Shown: piece by piece, positions 17,279-25,700 of the stretch | Position numbering within the stretch: the first letter of the stretch is position 1 | How the letters are laid out: each line of letters opens with the position of its first letter | DNA from: Streptomyces tuirus | Lineage (GTDB): Bacteria > Actinomycetota > Actinomycetes > Streptomycetales > Streptomycetaceae | Reading direction: 5' to 3' | Assembly (NCBI RefSeq): GCF_014701095.1 | Contig: NZ_AP023439.1 | Span: forward strand, 124,001-188,000 | Length of the DNA stretch: 64,000 nucleotides | The notes under the pieces: model-generated | Told to the model about the DNA's origin: nothing | Databases searched by the model: none | The model's input: only the letters and a program-made list of their open reading frames with translations | Position numbers and translations under genes: made by a program

Positions 17279-18300
17279 TGCCGCTCACCGCGTATGCGGC
17301 CGACTTCGCCCGGCTCGCCCTCGCGAACATCACGCGGGAGTACCCCAACTTCCCCGCCCACCTGGTGACGTCGCCGAAGGAGCAACTCCAGCCGAGCGCC
17401 CTGCATCCAGCCTTCTACGGTGCCTACGACTGGCACTCCTCGGTCCATATGCACTGGCTGCTCGTCCGTCTGCTGCGCCGCCACGGGGGAACGGCCGCGT
17501 TCACGCAGACCGCGCCGGTCATCGGCGTACTCGACCGGCACCTCACGCCGGAGAACGTCGCCGTCGAAGCCGCCTACCTCCTCGACCGGCCCTCCTTCGA
17601 GCGGCCGTACGGCTGGGCCTGGCTGGTCGCGCTCGCCGCCGAGTGCCGGGCGTACGGGGGCGCGGCGGGCGCCCGCTGGGCCGAGGCCCTGGCACCGGGG
17701 GTCGCCGCCGTCGACCGACTGCTGGCCGACTGGCTGCCGAAGGCCACGTATCCCGTACGCCACGGCAACCATCCCAACAGTGCCTTCGCCCTGGGGCTGG
17801 TGCTCGACGCGGGGGAAGTGTCCACGGCGACCACGGAGGCCGTACGGGAACGTCTGCTGGCGTGGTTCGCCGACGACCACGACGCGCCCGCGCACTGGGA
17901 ACCGTCGGGGCAGGACTTCCTGTCCCCGGCACTGACCGAGGCCGACGCGATGCGCAGGGTGCTGGAGAGGGAGCGGTTCGCGCAGTGGCTCGACCGCTTT
18001 CTGCCCGCGCTGCGCTCCGGCGCCTCCTGCCCGCTGCTGGAGGTGCCCGTGGTCTCCGACCACGCCGACCCGCAGATCGGCCATCTGCTGGGCCTCACCC
18101 TCAGCAGGGCCGCGGCGCTGCGCTCGATCGCCGCTGCGCTGCCGGACGGTCCGGTCCGCACGCGTCTGGCCGAGGCGGCCGAAGCCCACCTCACCGCGGG
18201 CCTGCCCGCGGTGCGACGCGGCGACTTCACCACGGATCACTGGCTGGCCTCCTTCGCCGCGTTGGCCCTTGATCCGGGACATGATCACCGGGCGGCCTGA
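17278..18300 (+). CDS. DUF2891-family protein
   Basis: A 340-residue soluble, mostly helical protein. It starts at the ATG of a TGATG overlap with pcp. 'ALHPAFYGAYDWHSSVHMHWLLVRLL' near the N-terminus, 'PYGWAWLVALAAEC' and 'HPNSAFALGLVLD' are the conserved DUF2891 stretches; their His/Trp/Asp content and helical repeat pattern resemble alpha/alpha-toroid enzymes. Its role is unknown. Tight coupling to pcp suggests processing of pyroglutamyl or related peptides or glycans. Confidence 0.75.
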   Translation: MPLTAYAADFARLALANITREYPNFPAHLVTSPKEQLQPSALHPAFYGAYDWHSSVHMHWLLVRLLRRHGGTAAFTQTAPVIGVLDRHLTPENVAVEAAYLLDRPSFERPYGWAWLVALAAECRAYGGAAGARWAEALAPGVAAVDRLLADWLPKATYPVRHGNHPNSAFALGLVLDAGEVSTATTEAVRERLLAWFADDHDAPAHWEPSGQDFLSPALTEADAMRRVLERERFAQWLDRFLPALRSGASCPLLEVPVVSDHADPQIGHLLGLTLSRAAALRSIAAALPDGPVRTRLAEAAEAHLTAGLPAVRRGDFTTDHWLASFAALALDPGHDHRAA

Positions 18301-18326
18301 CGAGCAGGCGGATACGGGGGTGGCGG

Positions 18327-18764
18327 TCAGCCACGGCCCGGCGGCACCGGGTCCTGGAAGCCCCGACGGCGGGCAGCACCCGGCCGGCAGCGCAGCAGAC
18401 GGGCCAGGATCAGCCGGCCGCCGCGCACGGCGCCGTGGCGGTGGAGCGCCTGCACCGCATAGGTGGAGCAGGTCGGGGTGTACGGGCAGCAGGCCGGCCG
18501 GGTCGGGCTGATCTCGACACGGTAGTGGCGTACGGCCCGGTACATCGAAGCGGACACCCGCCCGTCCGGAGGGGGCGCGGCGGGGTCAGCTCCGTGGCCG
18601 GCGGTGGTGAGTGAGGGGCGGAGGACGGCGAGCAGCATGGCCGCTTGCGACACGCCACCGCAGCAGCACGGGTGGGCCAGCGTGTCGAGCGCCCCCGCGC
18701 AGCATCCTTCGTCCTCCTCACCGTCCGTTCCCTTTCTCCGGCCGTGCTTCTCGCTTCGCGCCAC
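18327..18764 (-). CDS. yidD: YidD-family membrane protein insertion efficiency factor
   Basis: A 145-residue frame with a GTG start (18762-18764) and GGGAGG upstream. The C-terminal ~75 residues are the YidD domain: 'YRAVRHYRVEISPTRPACCPYTPTCSTYAVQAL' followed by 'HRHGAVRGGRLILARLLRCRP', with the family cysteines and the PTCS motif. The normal YidD gene sits between rnpA and yidC; none of those are here, so this is an extra copy. The N-terminal ~70 residues are Cys-rich and not part of the family, so translation could also start later. Confidence 0.75.
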   Translation of the reverse strand: MARSEKHGRRKGTDGEEDEGCCAGALDTLAHPCCCGGVSQAAMLLAVLRPSLTTAGHGADPAAPPPDGRVSASMYRAVRHYRVEISPTRPACCPYTPTCSTYAVQALHRHGAVRGGRLILARLLRCRPGAARRRGFQDPVPPGRG

Positions 18765-18783
18765 GATGTCCGTCCTCCCCGTT

Positions 18784-19371
18784 TCACGGTCGACAGATCA
18801 TATGAGAGGCCGGGGGGCGGCTCCGGGCCAGGAACCGCAGTACGCGGACACGGCGGATCGTCGCTGCCGTTGTGAGGCTCAGGCATACCAAGGTGAGCGC
18901 GGAGGTGCCGAATGCCGGCAGATTCACCGGCGGGTCCTCCACCCAACCGCGGGAGAGGGCCCGGGACGGCTCCTCGGGGTCGTACGTGACGAGCATGGCC
19001 TCCTCAGGATGCGCCTCGGGATACATACCGGCGTAGTCCCAGAGCTTGGCCTCGGTTCCCATCCGAGGGCCGCTCACGAAGCGCACCTTGACGTACTTCG
19101 GGTTCGAGTCCACTCCCACGACGGTGGCAGCGGAAGTGACACCCCTGGACCGCAGGTCCCCTACCAGAGAGCGCGGTGGTAGCCAGAGGAGCGCAGTCAT
19201 CCCCGCGCAGAGCAGCGACATGCCGAGTCCGGCCAGGATCACGCGGCGTTGTGGGGGCTGCGGAGGGGGCTTCCATCCCGCTGCTCTGGTCACCGCCTGG
19301 CGGGCCCTGTCAACGTGCGGCGGCAGCTGATACTCGCCCGCGGGGCGTCTGTTCTTCTTCTTCCTGGCCAC
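18784..19371 (-). CDS. DUF3592-type membrane protein
   Basis: A 195-residue protein with a very basic N-terminus ('MARKKKNRR'), TM segments near residues 43-65 and 145-165, and an extracytoplasmic region between them. The middle part, 'GVTSAATVVGVDSNPKYVKVRFVSGPRMGTEAK' then 'MLVTYDPEEPSRAL', has the DUF3592 pattern ('A.V....YDP.NP..A'). Function is unknown; such proteins are common in Streptomyces. Confidence 0.65.
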   Translation of the reverse strand: MARKKKNRRPAGEYQLPPHVDRARQAVTRAAGWKPPPQPPQRRVILAGLGMSLLCAGMTALLWLPPRSLVGDLRSRGVTSAATVVGVDSNPKYVKVRFVSGPRMGTEAKLWDYAGMYPEAHPEEAMLVTYDPEEPSRALSRGWVEDPPVNLPAFGTSALTLVCLSLTTAATIRRVRVLRFLARSRPPASHMICRP

Positions 19372-19618
19372 AGCTGGAGTCCCTCATCATGAGGACTCTC
19401 CGCCCGCCGTATGCCAACTGTCCGGCGGCGATGAGTCGTCCTCGATTGTGTCGTCGAGAGGCCCCGACGGCGGGCAGCATCGGTCGGACACGGTCGCACC
19501 GGCGGGGAGGCCCAAGTCTCCCCCATGCCGCAAAGGTTCGTGCCGCAGGCCTGGCAACAGGTCACTGCTCGCCGTGAGTCGAAGCGTGCCCGGATGGATG
19601 GACCCGGGTTGCGCTGCC

Positions 19619-20005
19619 CTACGAGCGGCCGCGTCCCGCCTGACGATCCCGGCCTTCGTCCCGGGTCTGCTGGAAGGCGTCCGCGATGGTCTCCGCAGCG
19701 CCGGACAGGACTCCCTTGGTCTTGCCCCGGGCACCGGACTCGGTGACCTTCCCCGCGAGCTCCGTGAGCCCGGCCGGCTTGCGCGGCCCCGCCTCCAGAT
19801 CGAGACGGTTGCACGCCTCGGCGAAGCGCAGGTAGGTGTCCACGCTGGCCACCACGATCCGTATGTCGATCTTGAGGATCTCGATACCGACGAGGGAGAC
19901 GCGCACAAACGCGTCGATCACCAGCCCGCGGTCGAGAATGAGCTCAAGAACGTCGTAGAGGCCGCTGGAACCGCCCCCGCCACCCTGCTGTGTCGCGACG
20001 GTCAT
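19619..20005 (-). CDS. Gas vesicle structural protein GvpA/GvpJ-like (orphan)
   Basis: A 128-residue protein. I chose the ATG at 20003-20005 because GAGGGG lies 8 nt upstream; a GTG three codons earlier overlaps that ribosome site. Residues ~15-70, '[56 protein letters not shown]', are the GvpA family core (two amphipathic helices flanking a beta-hairpin). The tail is charged and longer than in GvpA, closer to GvpJ/GvpM-type proteins. No other gvp gene is nearby, so vesicle formation would need genes elsewhere. Confidence 0.8.
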   Translation of the reverse strand: MTVATQQGGGGGSSGLYDVLELILDRGLVIDAFVRVSLVGIEILKIDIRIVVASVDTYLRFAEACNRLDLEAGPRKPAGLTELAGKVTESGARGKTKGVLSGAAETIADAFQQTRDEGRDRQAGRGRS

Positions 20006-20183
20006 CGCGTTCACCCCTCGTCGCCCGCTTCGAGTCCCCGCATGTGCTGTCGGCGCCGCCCCGTTTGGGAGGCAGGCTTGGGATGCGGATGACCCCTATG
20101 CGTCACATCAAACGCACGTACGAAGTACGAGGGACCGGACCAGGTGGTCGCACAGCGGGAACAACGACCTGCCGAAGCAGGGA

Positions 20184-21185
20184 CTACTCCGTGCCCTCCG
20201 CCGGCAGGCGCTCCGGAAGGCCCAGCCGCTCGAAGCGGTCGTCGTGGAAGGTGATGATCTCCGTGATCAGCCCGCCGGTCACGCGCAGGACGTCGATCGT
20301 CAGCGGCAGGTACGCGCCCTGCTGTTTCCGCCAGAGGTAGAAGGCGAGGGCGGGCTGCCGGTTCACGGAGGTGGGGACGGCGCGCAGGCCCTTCATGCCT
20401 TCGAAACCGCTCGTGATCCAGTCGTTCACCACCGCGTCGCGGCCGGTGTACAGGCCCGGCGTGGGCGGCATGGAGCAGCGGACGTCCTCACGCAGCATGG
20501 TGGTGAGCCGGTCGATGTCCGTGGCCACGCTGGCGTCGGTGTAGCGCCGCACCAGCTCGCGCGTCCCGGCGTCCTGAGCGCCGCCGCTCCAGTCCTGCCG
20601 CTCGGCGGGCAGGTGCTCCCGCAGGCCGGCGCGGGCCCGCTGCAACGCGCTGTTCACGGAGTTGACGGAGTCGCCCAGGCACTCGGCGACGTCCTTCGCA
20701 GGCCAGCCGAGCACGTCCCGCAGGATCAGCACGGCCCGCGGGCGCGGCGCGAGGTGCTGGACCGCCACCACGTACGCCAGCTCGATCGTCTCCCGCGCGA
20801 CGGCGACCGTCTCCGGCTCGTCCGCGTCGCCCGCGGGCAGCTCGTCGAGCAGCCGGTCCGGGTAGGGCTGCAGCCACAGCACCTCGCCGCCGGTGGCGGG
20901 CTCCGGGCGGACCTTGCCGAGCAGGTCCAGGCAGGCGTTGGTGGCGATCCGGTACAGCCAGGCCCGGAACGTCGAGCGCCCCTCGAAGGTCTCCCGCCGC
21001 CGCCAGGCACGCAGGAACGTCTCCTGCACGGTGTCCTCGGCATCCTCGAACGACCCGAGCATCCGGTAGCAGTGCACGTGCAGCTCCCGCCGGTGCCGCT
21101 CCGCCAGGCCCGAGAACGCCTGCTCGCCGATCTCGCCCAGACCGCTCACGTCCAGTTCCTCCAGCCGCGTGTCCGCACTCATCAC
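20184..21185 (-). CDS. ECF-type RNA polymerase sigma factor with SnoaL-like C-terminal domain
   Basis: About 333 residues; the start is GTG 21183-21185 or the adjacent ATG, with GGAGGG upstream. Region 2 is visible as 'HCYRMLGSFEDAEDTVQETFLRAWRRRETFEGRSTFRAWLYRIATNACLD', and region 4 as 'LAPRPRAVLILRDVLGWPAKDVAECLGDSVNSVNSALQRARAGLRE'. Residues ~210-325 form an NTF2/SnoaL-like domain ('LVRRYTDASVATDIDRLTTML'). Such large ECF factors usually lack a dedicated anti-sigma factor and are thought to be controlled through the extra domain. No anti-sigma gene is adjacent. Confidence 0.88.
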   Translation of the reverse strand: MMSADTRLEELDVSGLGEIGEQAFSGLAERHRRELHVHCYRMLGSFEDAEDTVQETFLRAWRRRETFEGRSTFRAWLYRIATNACLDLLGKVRPEPATGGEVLWLQPYPDRLLDELPAGDADEPETVAVARETIELAYVVAVQHLAPRPRAVLILRDVLGWPAKDVAECLGDSVNSVNSALQRARAGLREHLPAERQDWSGGAQDAGTRELVRRYTDASVATDIDRLTTMLREDVRCSMPPTPGLYTGRDAVVNDWITSGFEGMKGLRAVPTSVNRQPALAFYLWRKQQGAYLPLTIDVLRVTGGLITEIITFHDDRFERLGLPERLPAEGTE

Positions 21186-21300
21186 GTCATCCCTCCGCCT
21201 CGTCGTGCTCGACGTGTCCCGACGTATGTGTGACGGGTGCGGGCGCGAAAACTCATCACCAGGGGGCGGTCGGCGGGGCGGGGCGCCTTCTCATCCCGAG

Positions 21301-21339
21301 ACCGGCCTGCACCGGCCTGCACCGGCCTGCACCGGCCTC
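21301..21339. repeat. 10-bp tandem repeat (ACCGGCCTGC x ~4)
   Basis: Three perfect copies of ACCGGCCTGC and a nine-base fourth copy lie between the ECF sigma gene start and the end of the next leftward gene. It is a short minisatellite with no obvious function. Confidence 0.85.
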
Positions 21340-21363
21340 ATGTCGCGATGCTGCACCACGCTG

Positions 21364-22317
21364 CTACAGCGGGCCAGCGGGCGGATCGGTCGGTTCCGGG
21401 TGCAGCGCCCCGTCCTTGCGCAGCAAGGCGCTCACCGCGTCGCCCGACGCGCGGTCCAGGCCGTCGCCGTCCGGCAGTACCCCGAGCGCCGTCGCCACCT
21501 CGCGCCCGTACAGGTCGACCGCCCCCTCCACCAGGTCGGCGAGCGCCTGCGCCGCGCCCCGCGCGCGGATCCATGCCGTGGCGAGCGTGACGGCGGCGAC
21601 GAGCGCGGCGGGCCACCACCACAGCGCCACCAGCAGGTACATCAGGCCCCAGCCCGTCAGCCGGGCGTTCGCCCGGTACGCGGCGTACGCGTCCGTCAGC
21701 TCGGTGCGCGCCGGGTCCGGCAGCGCCAGCCACAGTCTCGGCCAGAGCGCCTCCATGTCGACCCGGTACGCGTGGTGGACCCGCAGGTCCACCGCCCGCA
21801 GCCGGTCCCCGATCCATGTCGGACGGTCGGCCGGCACCGGACAGATCCGGCGGCAGCGGTCCAGCGACGCCCGCAGCGCCGCGCGCGCCTCGGGGTCCGC
21901 GCCGTGCGGGGGTACGGCGCTCAGCGCCACCGCCCGGCGCGCCGCGAGGACCTCCGCGTAGGCCCGCCGCCACCGCTCCCGGCGCCGCTCGGCCAGCCAC
22001 CGCCCCGGGCCGCGCCGCCCCTCCACCACCCACAGCAGCCCCACGCCCTCGCCGAGTGCCGCCGCGCAGAGACCCGCGCCGGTGGCAGCCGTCAGTGCGC
22101 CGGCCGCCACCAGGACCACGATCCCGACCTGACCGGCGCCCCGCGCCGCTGCGAGGCCGTCGATCCAGGAGCTCAGCCCGCGCAGGTCCAGCGCCCGCCC
22201 CTGGCCGAGCACCGACGCGGCCGTCACCACGGCCACGTACAGCGCGCCCGGCAGCAGGAGCAGCGCTACCCAGCGTTCGGCCAGCTTCCGGCCGAGTTCT
22301 CCGAGGAAGGCGTTCAC
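21364..22317 (-). CDS. Membrane protein of unknown function, linked to a CHAT-protease locus
   Basis: A 317-residue protein starting at GTG 22315-22317 (GTGA overlap with the upstream gene). Four hydrophobic segments are visible: 'WVALLLLPGALYVAVVTAASVLG', 'VGIVVLVAAGALTAATGAGL', then after a ~130-residue basic/helical cytoplasmic part 'GWGLMYLLVALWWWPAALVAAVTLATAWI'. I do not recognise the family. Co-translation with the 131-residue gene and divergence from the CHAT/TPR gene suggest one functional unit, perhaps with the protease acting at or on the membrane. Confidence 0.7.
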   Translation of the reverse strand: MNAFLGELGRKLAERWVALLLLPGALYVAVVTAASVLGQGRALDLRGLSSWIDGLAAARGAGQVGIVVLVAAGALTAATGAGLCAAALGEGVGLLWVVEGRRGPGRWLAERRRERWRRAYAEVLAARRAVALSAVPPHGADPEARAALRASLDRCRRICPVPADRPTWIGDRLRAVDLRVHHAYRVDMEALWPRLWLALPDPARTELTDAYAAYRANARLTGWGLMYLLVALWWWPAALVAAVTLATAWIRARGAAQALADLVEGAVDLYGREVATALGVLPDGDGLDRASGDAVSALLRKDGALHPEPTDPPAGPL

Positions 22318-22709
22318 AGCTCGATCTCCACCCAGACCAGCGGCGTCCCCAGCGCCTCGCACACGGGCCCGGCGTCCCCGCCCGGCGTCCCGGTGTCGTG
22401 CTGGGTGAACCGGGAGCAGCGGTGCGTCGCCGGGCACACCCAGCCCCGCAGCACCGGATGCCCGACGGTCCCCGACAGCCGTGGGTAGGCCCGGGTCCGG
22501 GTGGTCAGGCCGTCGATGCCGTGCCGGGCGAATCCCTCGTCCAGCGCTTCGAGATCGGCGCGTACCCGCTCCGGGTCGGTCCCGTCGCGCACCGCGCCCA
22601 GCACCCGCTCCAAGTGCTCCGCGACCCCGTACTCCCGTGCCCGGCGGGCCAGTTCGCCCCCGCCGAGCAGTCGGCACAGCCGGTCGAGTCGATCCGCCAG
22701 GTCGTGCAT
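22314..22709 (-). CDS. Small cytoplasmic protein of unknown function, linked to a CHAT-protease locus
   Basis: A 131-residue protein. The N-terminal ~65 residues are helical and charged ('MHDLADRLDRLCRLLGGGELARRAREYGVAEHLERVLGAV'). The C-terminal part has 'GWVCPATHRCSR' and a final 'GTPLVWVEIEL', with Cys/His that might bind metal. It starts 71 bp from the divergent CHAT/TPR gene and is coupled to the membrane protein behind it. I cannot name a family; possible roles are a regulator or a substrate of the protease. Confidence 0.65.
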   Translation of the reverse strand: MHDLADRLDRLCRLLGGGELARRAREYGVAEHLERVLGAVRDGTDPERVRADLEALDEGFARHGIDGLTTRTRAYPRLSGTVGHPVLRGWVCPATHRCSRFTQHDTGTPGGDAGPVCEALGTPLVWVEIEL

Positions 22710-22780
22710 GCGCCCTCCCGTCCAAGGTCGTCATGGCAGAGAATGGCAGACGGTGGCCGACCGGGGGACGGGAGCGTCGA

Positions 22781-25700
22781 GTGGCTGTCGAGCTGAGTCT
22801 TTACGCCGAACTGCGCGCGCGGGTCAGCCACTTCGAGGACACCGGCGACGTCGGGCCGCTCCTCGACCCCACGACCCCGGGCCTGCTGCTGCTCACCGAC
22901 CAGGCGCTGCTGGACCATCCGCCGCCCGAGGCCGACATGGCCCGGACCGTCGCCGTCGCGAGCTGGCAGCTCCACCTGGCCGCCCCGCAGTCGCCGGCCG
23001 GCGCACGCGTCCTGCGGAAGCGGGCCCTGGAGCTGTCGGCCTGGCTCGACGCCCTCGCGCCCGCGCTCGTACCGCCCGGCATCCGGGCCGGCGTACGACG
23101 ACTGCCGCGGCTGCCGAAGGGCCTCGCCAGGATCGCCCGCGACCCCGACCAGCGGCTGGAGGCGCTCTACGACCACGCCGCGTTCGCCGTCGAGCGCTAC
23201 CGCTCGCTCCGCGACCCGGCGACCCTCCGCACGGCCATCGTCCTGCTTCGTGAACTGGTGGACGCCACCCCGGGGTTGTTCGCGATCCTGCCCGAGGAGC
23301 AGCGCTCCCGCAGCGTCCGCGCCCGGACCTCGCTGGGCGTCGCCCTCCAGCACGAACTGGCCCGCACCGGCGAACTCCACGTCCTGCAGGCGGCGCGCGG
23401 CTACAGCGAGGAGGCCGCCCGGCTCTGCGCCGAGCACGATCCGCAGCGGCCGCTCGTCATGTTCAACCACGGCTCGCTGCTCCTCGACGCGTTCCGCCGC
23501 ACCGGCGACGAGGCGGCCCTCAAGGAGAGCCTGGAGGTCAGCGTCGTGGCGCTGAACCTCACGCCCGTGCACGACCCCCTGCGCGCGGTGCGCCTCTGCC
23601 ACGTCCAGAACCTGTACTCGGCGCTGTACGACCGCTCCGCGGACCCGGCCGTCCTGCGCTCCGCCGTGGATTTCGGCGCGGAGGCCGCTCGCACCGTGCC
23701 CGACGCGGAGCCGCAGCGGGCCGCGATCCTCAACAACTACGGCAAGGACCTGCGCAACCTCTACAAGGAGACCCGCGACCTCCGGCTGCTGCGCCGGTCC
23801 GCCGACGCGCTGCGTGCCTCGGTCGCGGGGTCCGCCGCCAACGACCCGAACCGGATCTCCCGCCGGCTGCTGCTCACCCGCTGCCTGCTCGACCTCGCCG
23901 GGCAGGAACGGGCGGGCGGGGACACGGGGCTCGTCGCGGAGACCCTGGCGTCCGCCGAGGAAGCGGTCCGCCTCGCCCCGCCCGGCCACGCCTCGTACCG
24001 CGACGCCGTCGGGCTGCTGCGAGAGGCCGAGCGACTGGCCCACACGGTCGGACAGGACCCCGCCGGCCCCACAGACCCCGAGGGCCCCGCCAACCCCGCC
24101 GACCCCGTCGAGGAGGCGCGGCAACGCGTACGGGCCGAGGCGCCCGGGTCCCGGTCGCGCCGCGCGCGGCGGGCGCTCGCCGGGACGCTGCTGGGGCGGT
24201 ACGACGAGACCGGGGACCTCGCCGCGCTCGCCGAGGGCATCGAGCTGCTGCGGGAACTCGACGGCGGCCCCGACGGCCCGGACCCCGACCTCACGGCCGG
24301 TGAACAGCTCACGTGGCTCTCCGAGTTGAGCCAGGGACTCTTCCAGCTGTACCAGCGCCGCCGCGACCTGGACGCGCTCAGGGACGCCGAGACCTACGCC
24401 CGCCAGGTGGTGGCCGCCTCGCCCCCGTCGGGTGTGGGGCGCGCCGTGGCGCTGGCCCATCTCGGCGAGGTGCTGGTGCGCGGGGCGGACCGGCTGACCG
24501 ACGAGGACGCGTACGTCGAGCGGATGTCGGAGGGCGTCAGCTGCTGTCTGCAGGGCCGGCAGACCTGCCCCGACGACCATCCCCTCAAGCCGTCCCTCGT
24601 CGCCCGGGCCGGCCACGCCGTCCTGGGCCTGTGCGCAGGGCCAGAACCTCATCCGGCCCTGCTCGAGCTCGCCCTCGCCCTGCTGCGCGAGGCCGTCGCG
24701 GGGATTCCGCTCGACGCCACGAACGGGCCCATGGTGCGCATCGCACTCGCCGAATGCCTGCAGGCCCACCACCGGGCCGGGGCGGCGCTGGAGACACGCG
24801 AGCCCGACGCGCTCGCGCAGGCCGCGGCGCTGGCCCGCGAGGCGGCCGCCGCCGTGCCCGAGCAGCATCCGGACCGTGTCGAGTTCCTGCTGACGCTCGC
24901 TCTGGTCCGCGCCGTGGACCACCGCGAGGCGCGGGCGGAGGGCGACACCGAGCGCGCCGCCGAGGCCGCCGCGGAGGCCGAGGAAGCCTTCCGGCAGGCA
25001 GCCGCGATCACCACGGCCCGGCCCGCCGCACGGCTCGCCGCCGCGGCCCGGGCCGGCAACTGGGCCATGGACCGCGGGGACGCCGAAGCCGCGCTCGACG
25101 CCTTCGGGACGGCCGTCGGACTGCTTCCGCTCGTCGCCCCGCAGGAACTGGCCCGCCGGGACCGGCAGTTCACGCTCCGGGAGACCGCCGGGCTGGCCTC
25201 CTCCACGGCGGCCGCCGCCGTCGCGGCCGGCCATCCCGCACGGGCCGTCGAACTCCTGGAACGCGCCCGCGGCGTCCTCGCCGCCGACGCCCTCGGCACC
25301 CCCGACACCGCACTTGCGGACCTGCGCCGCGAGCAGCCCGAACTCGCCGCGGAGTTCGAGGAGTTGCGCTCTGCCGTGCCGACCGGGTTCGACGGCTCGG
25401 CCGAGGAGCGGCTACGGCACGGCGTCCGCTGGACGCACCTGCTCGCCCGTATCCGCGCGCTGGGGAACGCCGGATTCCTGGACGGGCCGACGATCGACGA
25501 GCTGCGGGACGCGGCGGGAGAGGGCCCGGTCGTGCTGGTCTACAGCAGCGCCTGGCGCTCCGACGCCCTCATCGTCGACCCTGCCGCACCGCCCACGGCA
25601 CCGGTCACCGTCGTCCCGCTGCCCGGCCTGATCGCCGAGGACGCGGCCGCCCGTGCGCAACGGCTCCAGGATGCGCTCGCCGCCCTCCGCGAGCCCGGCG

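Noticed and set aside
22505..25234. 909-codon frame antisense to the CHAT/TPR gene
   Set aside because: Typical high-GC shadow frame; the plus strand has clear catalytic motifs.
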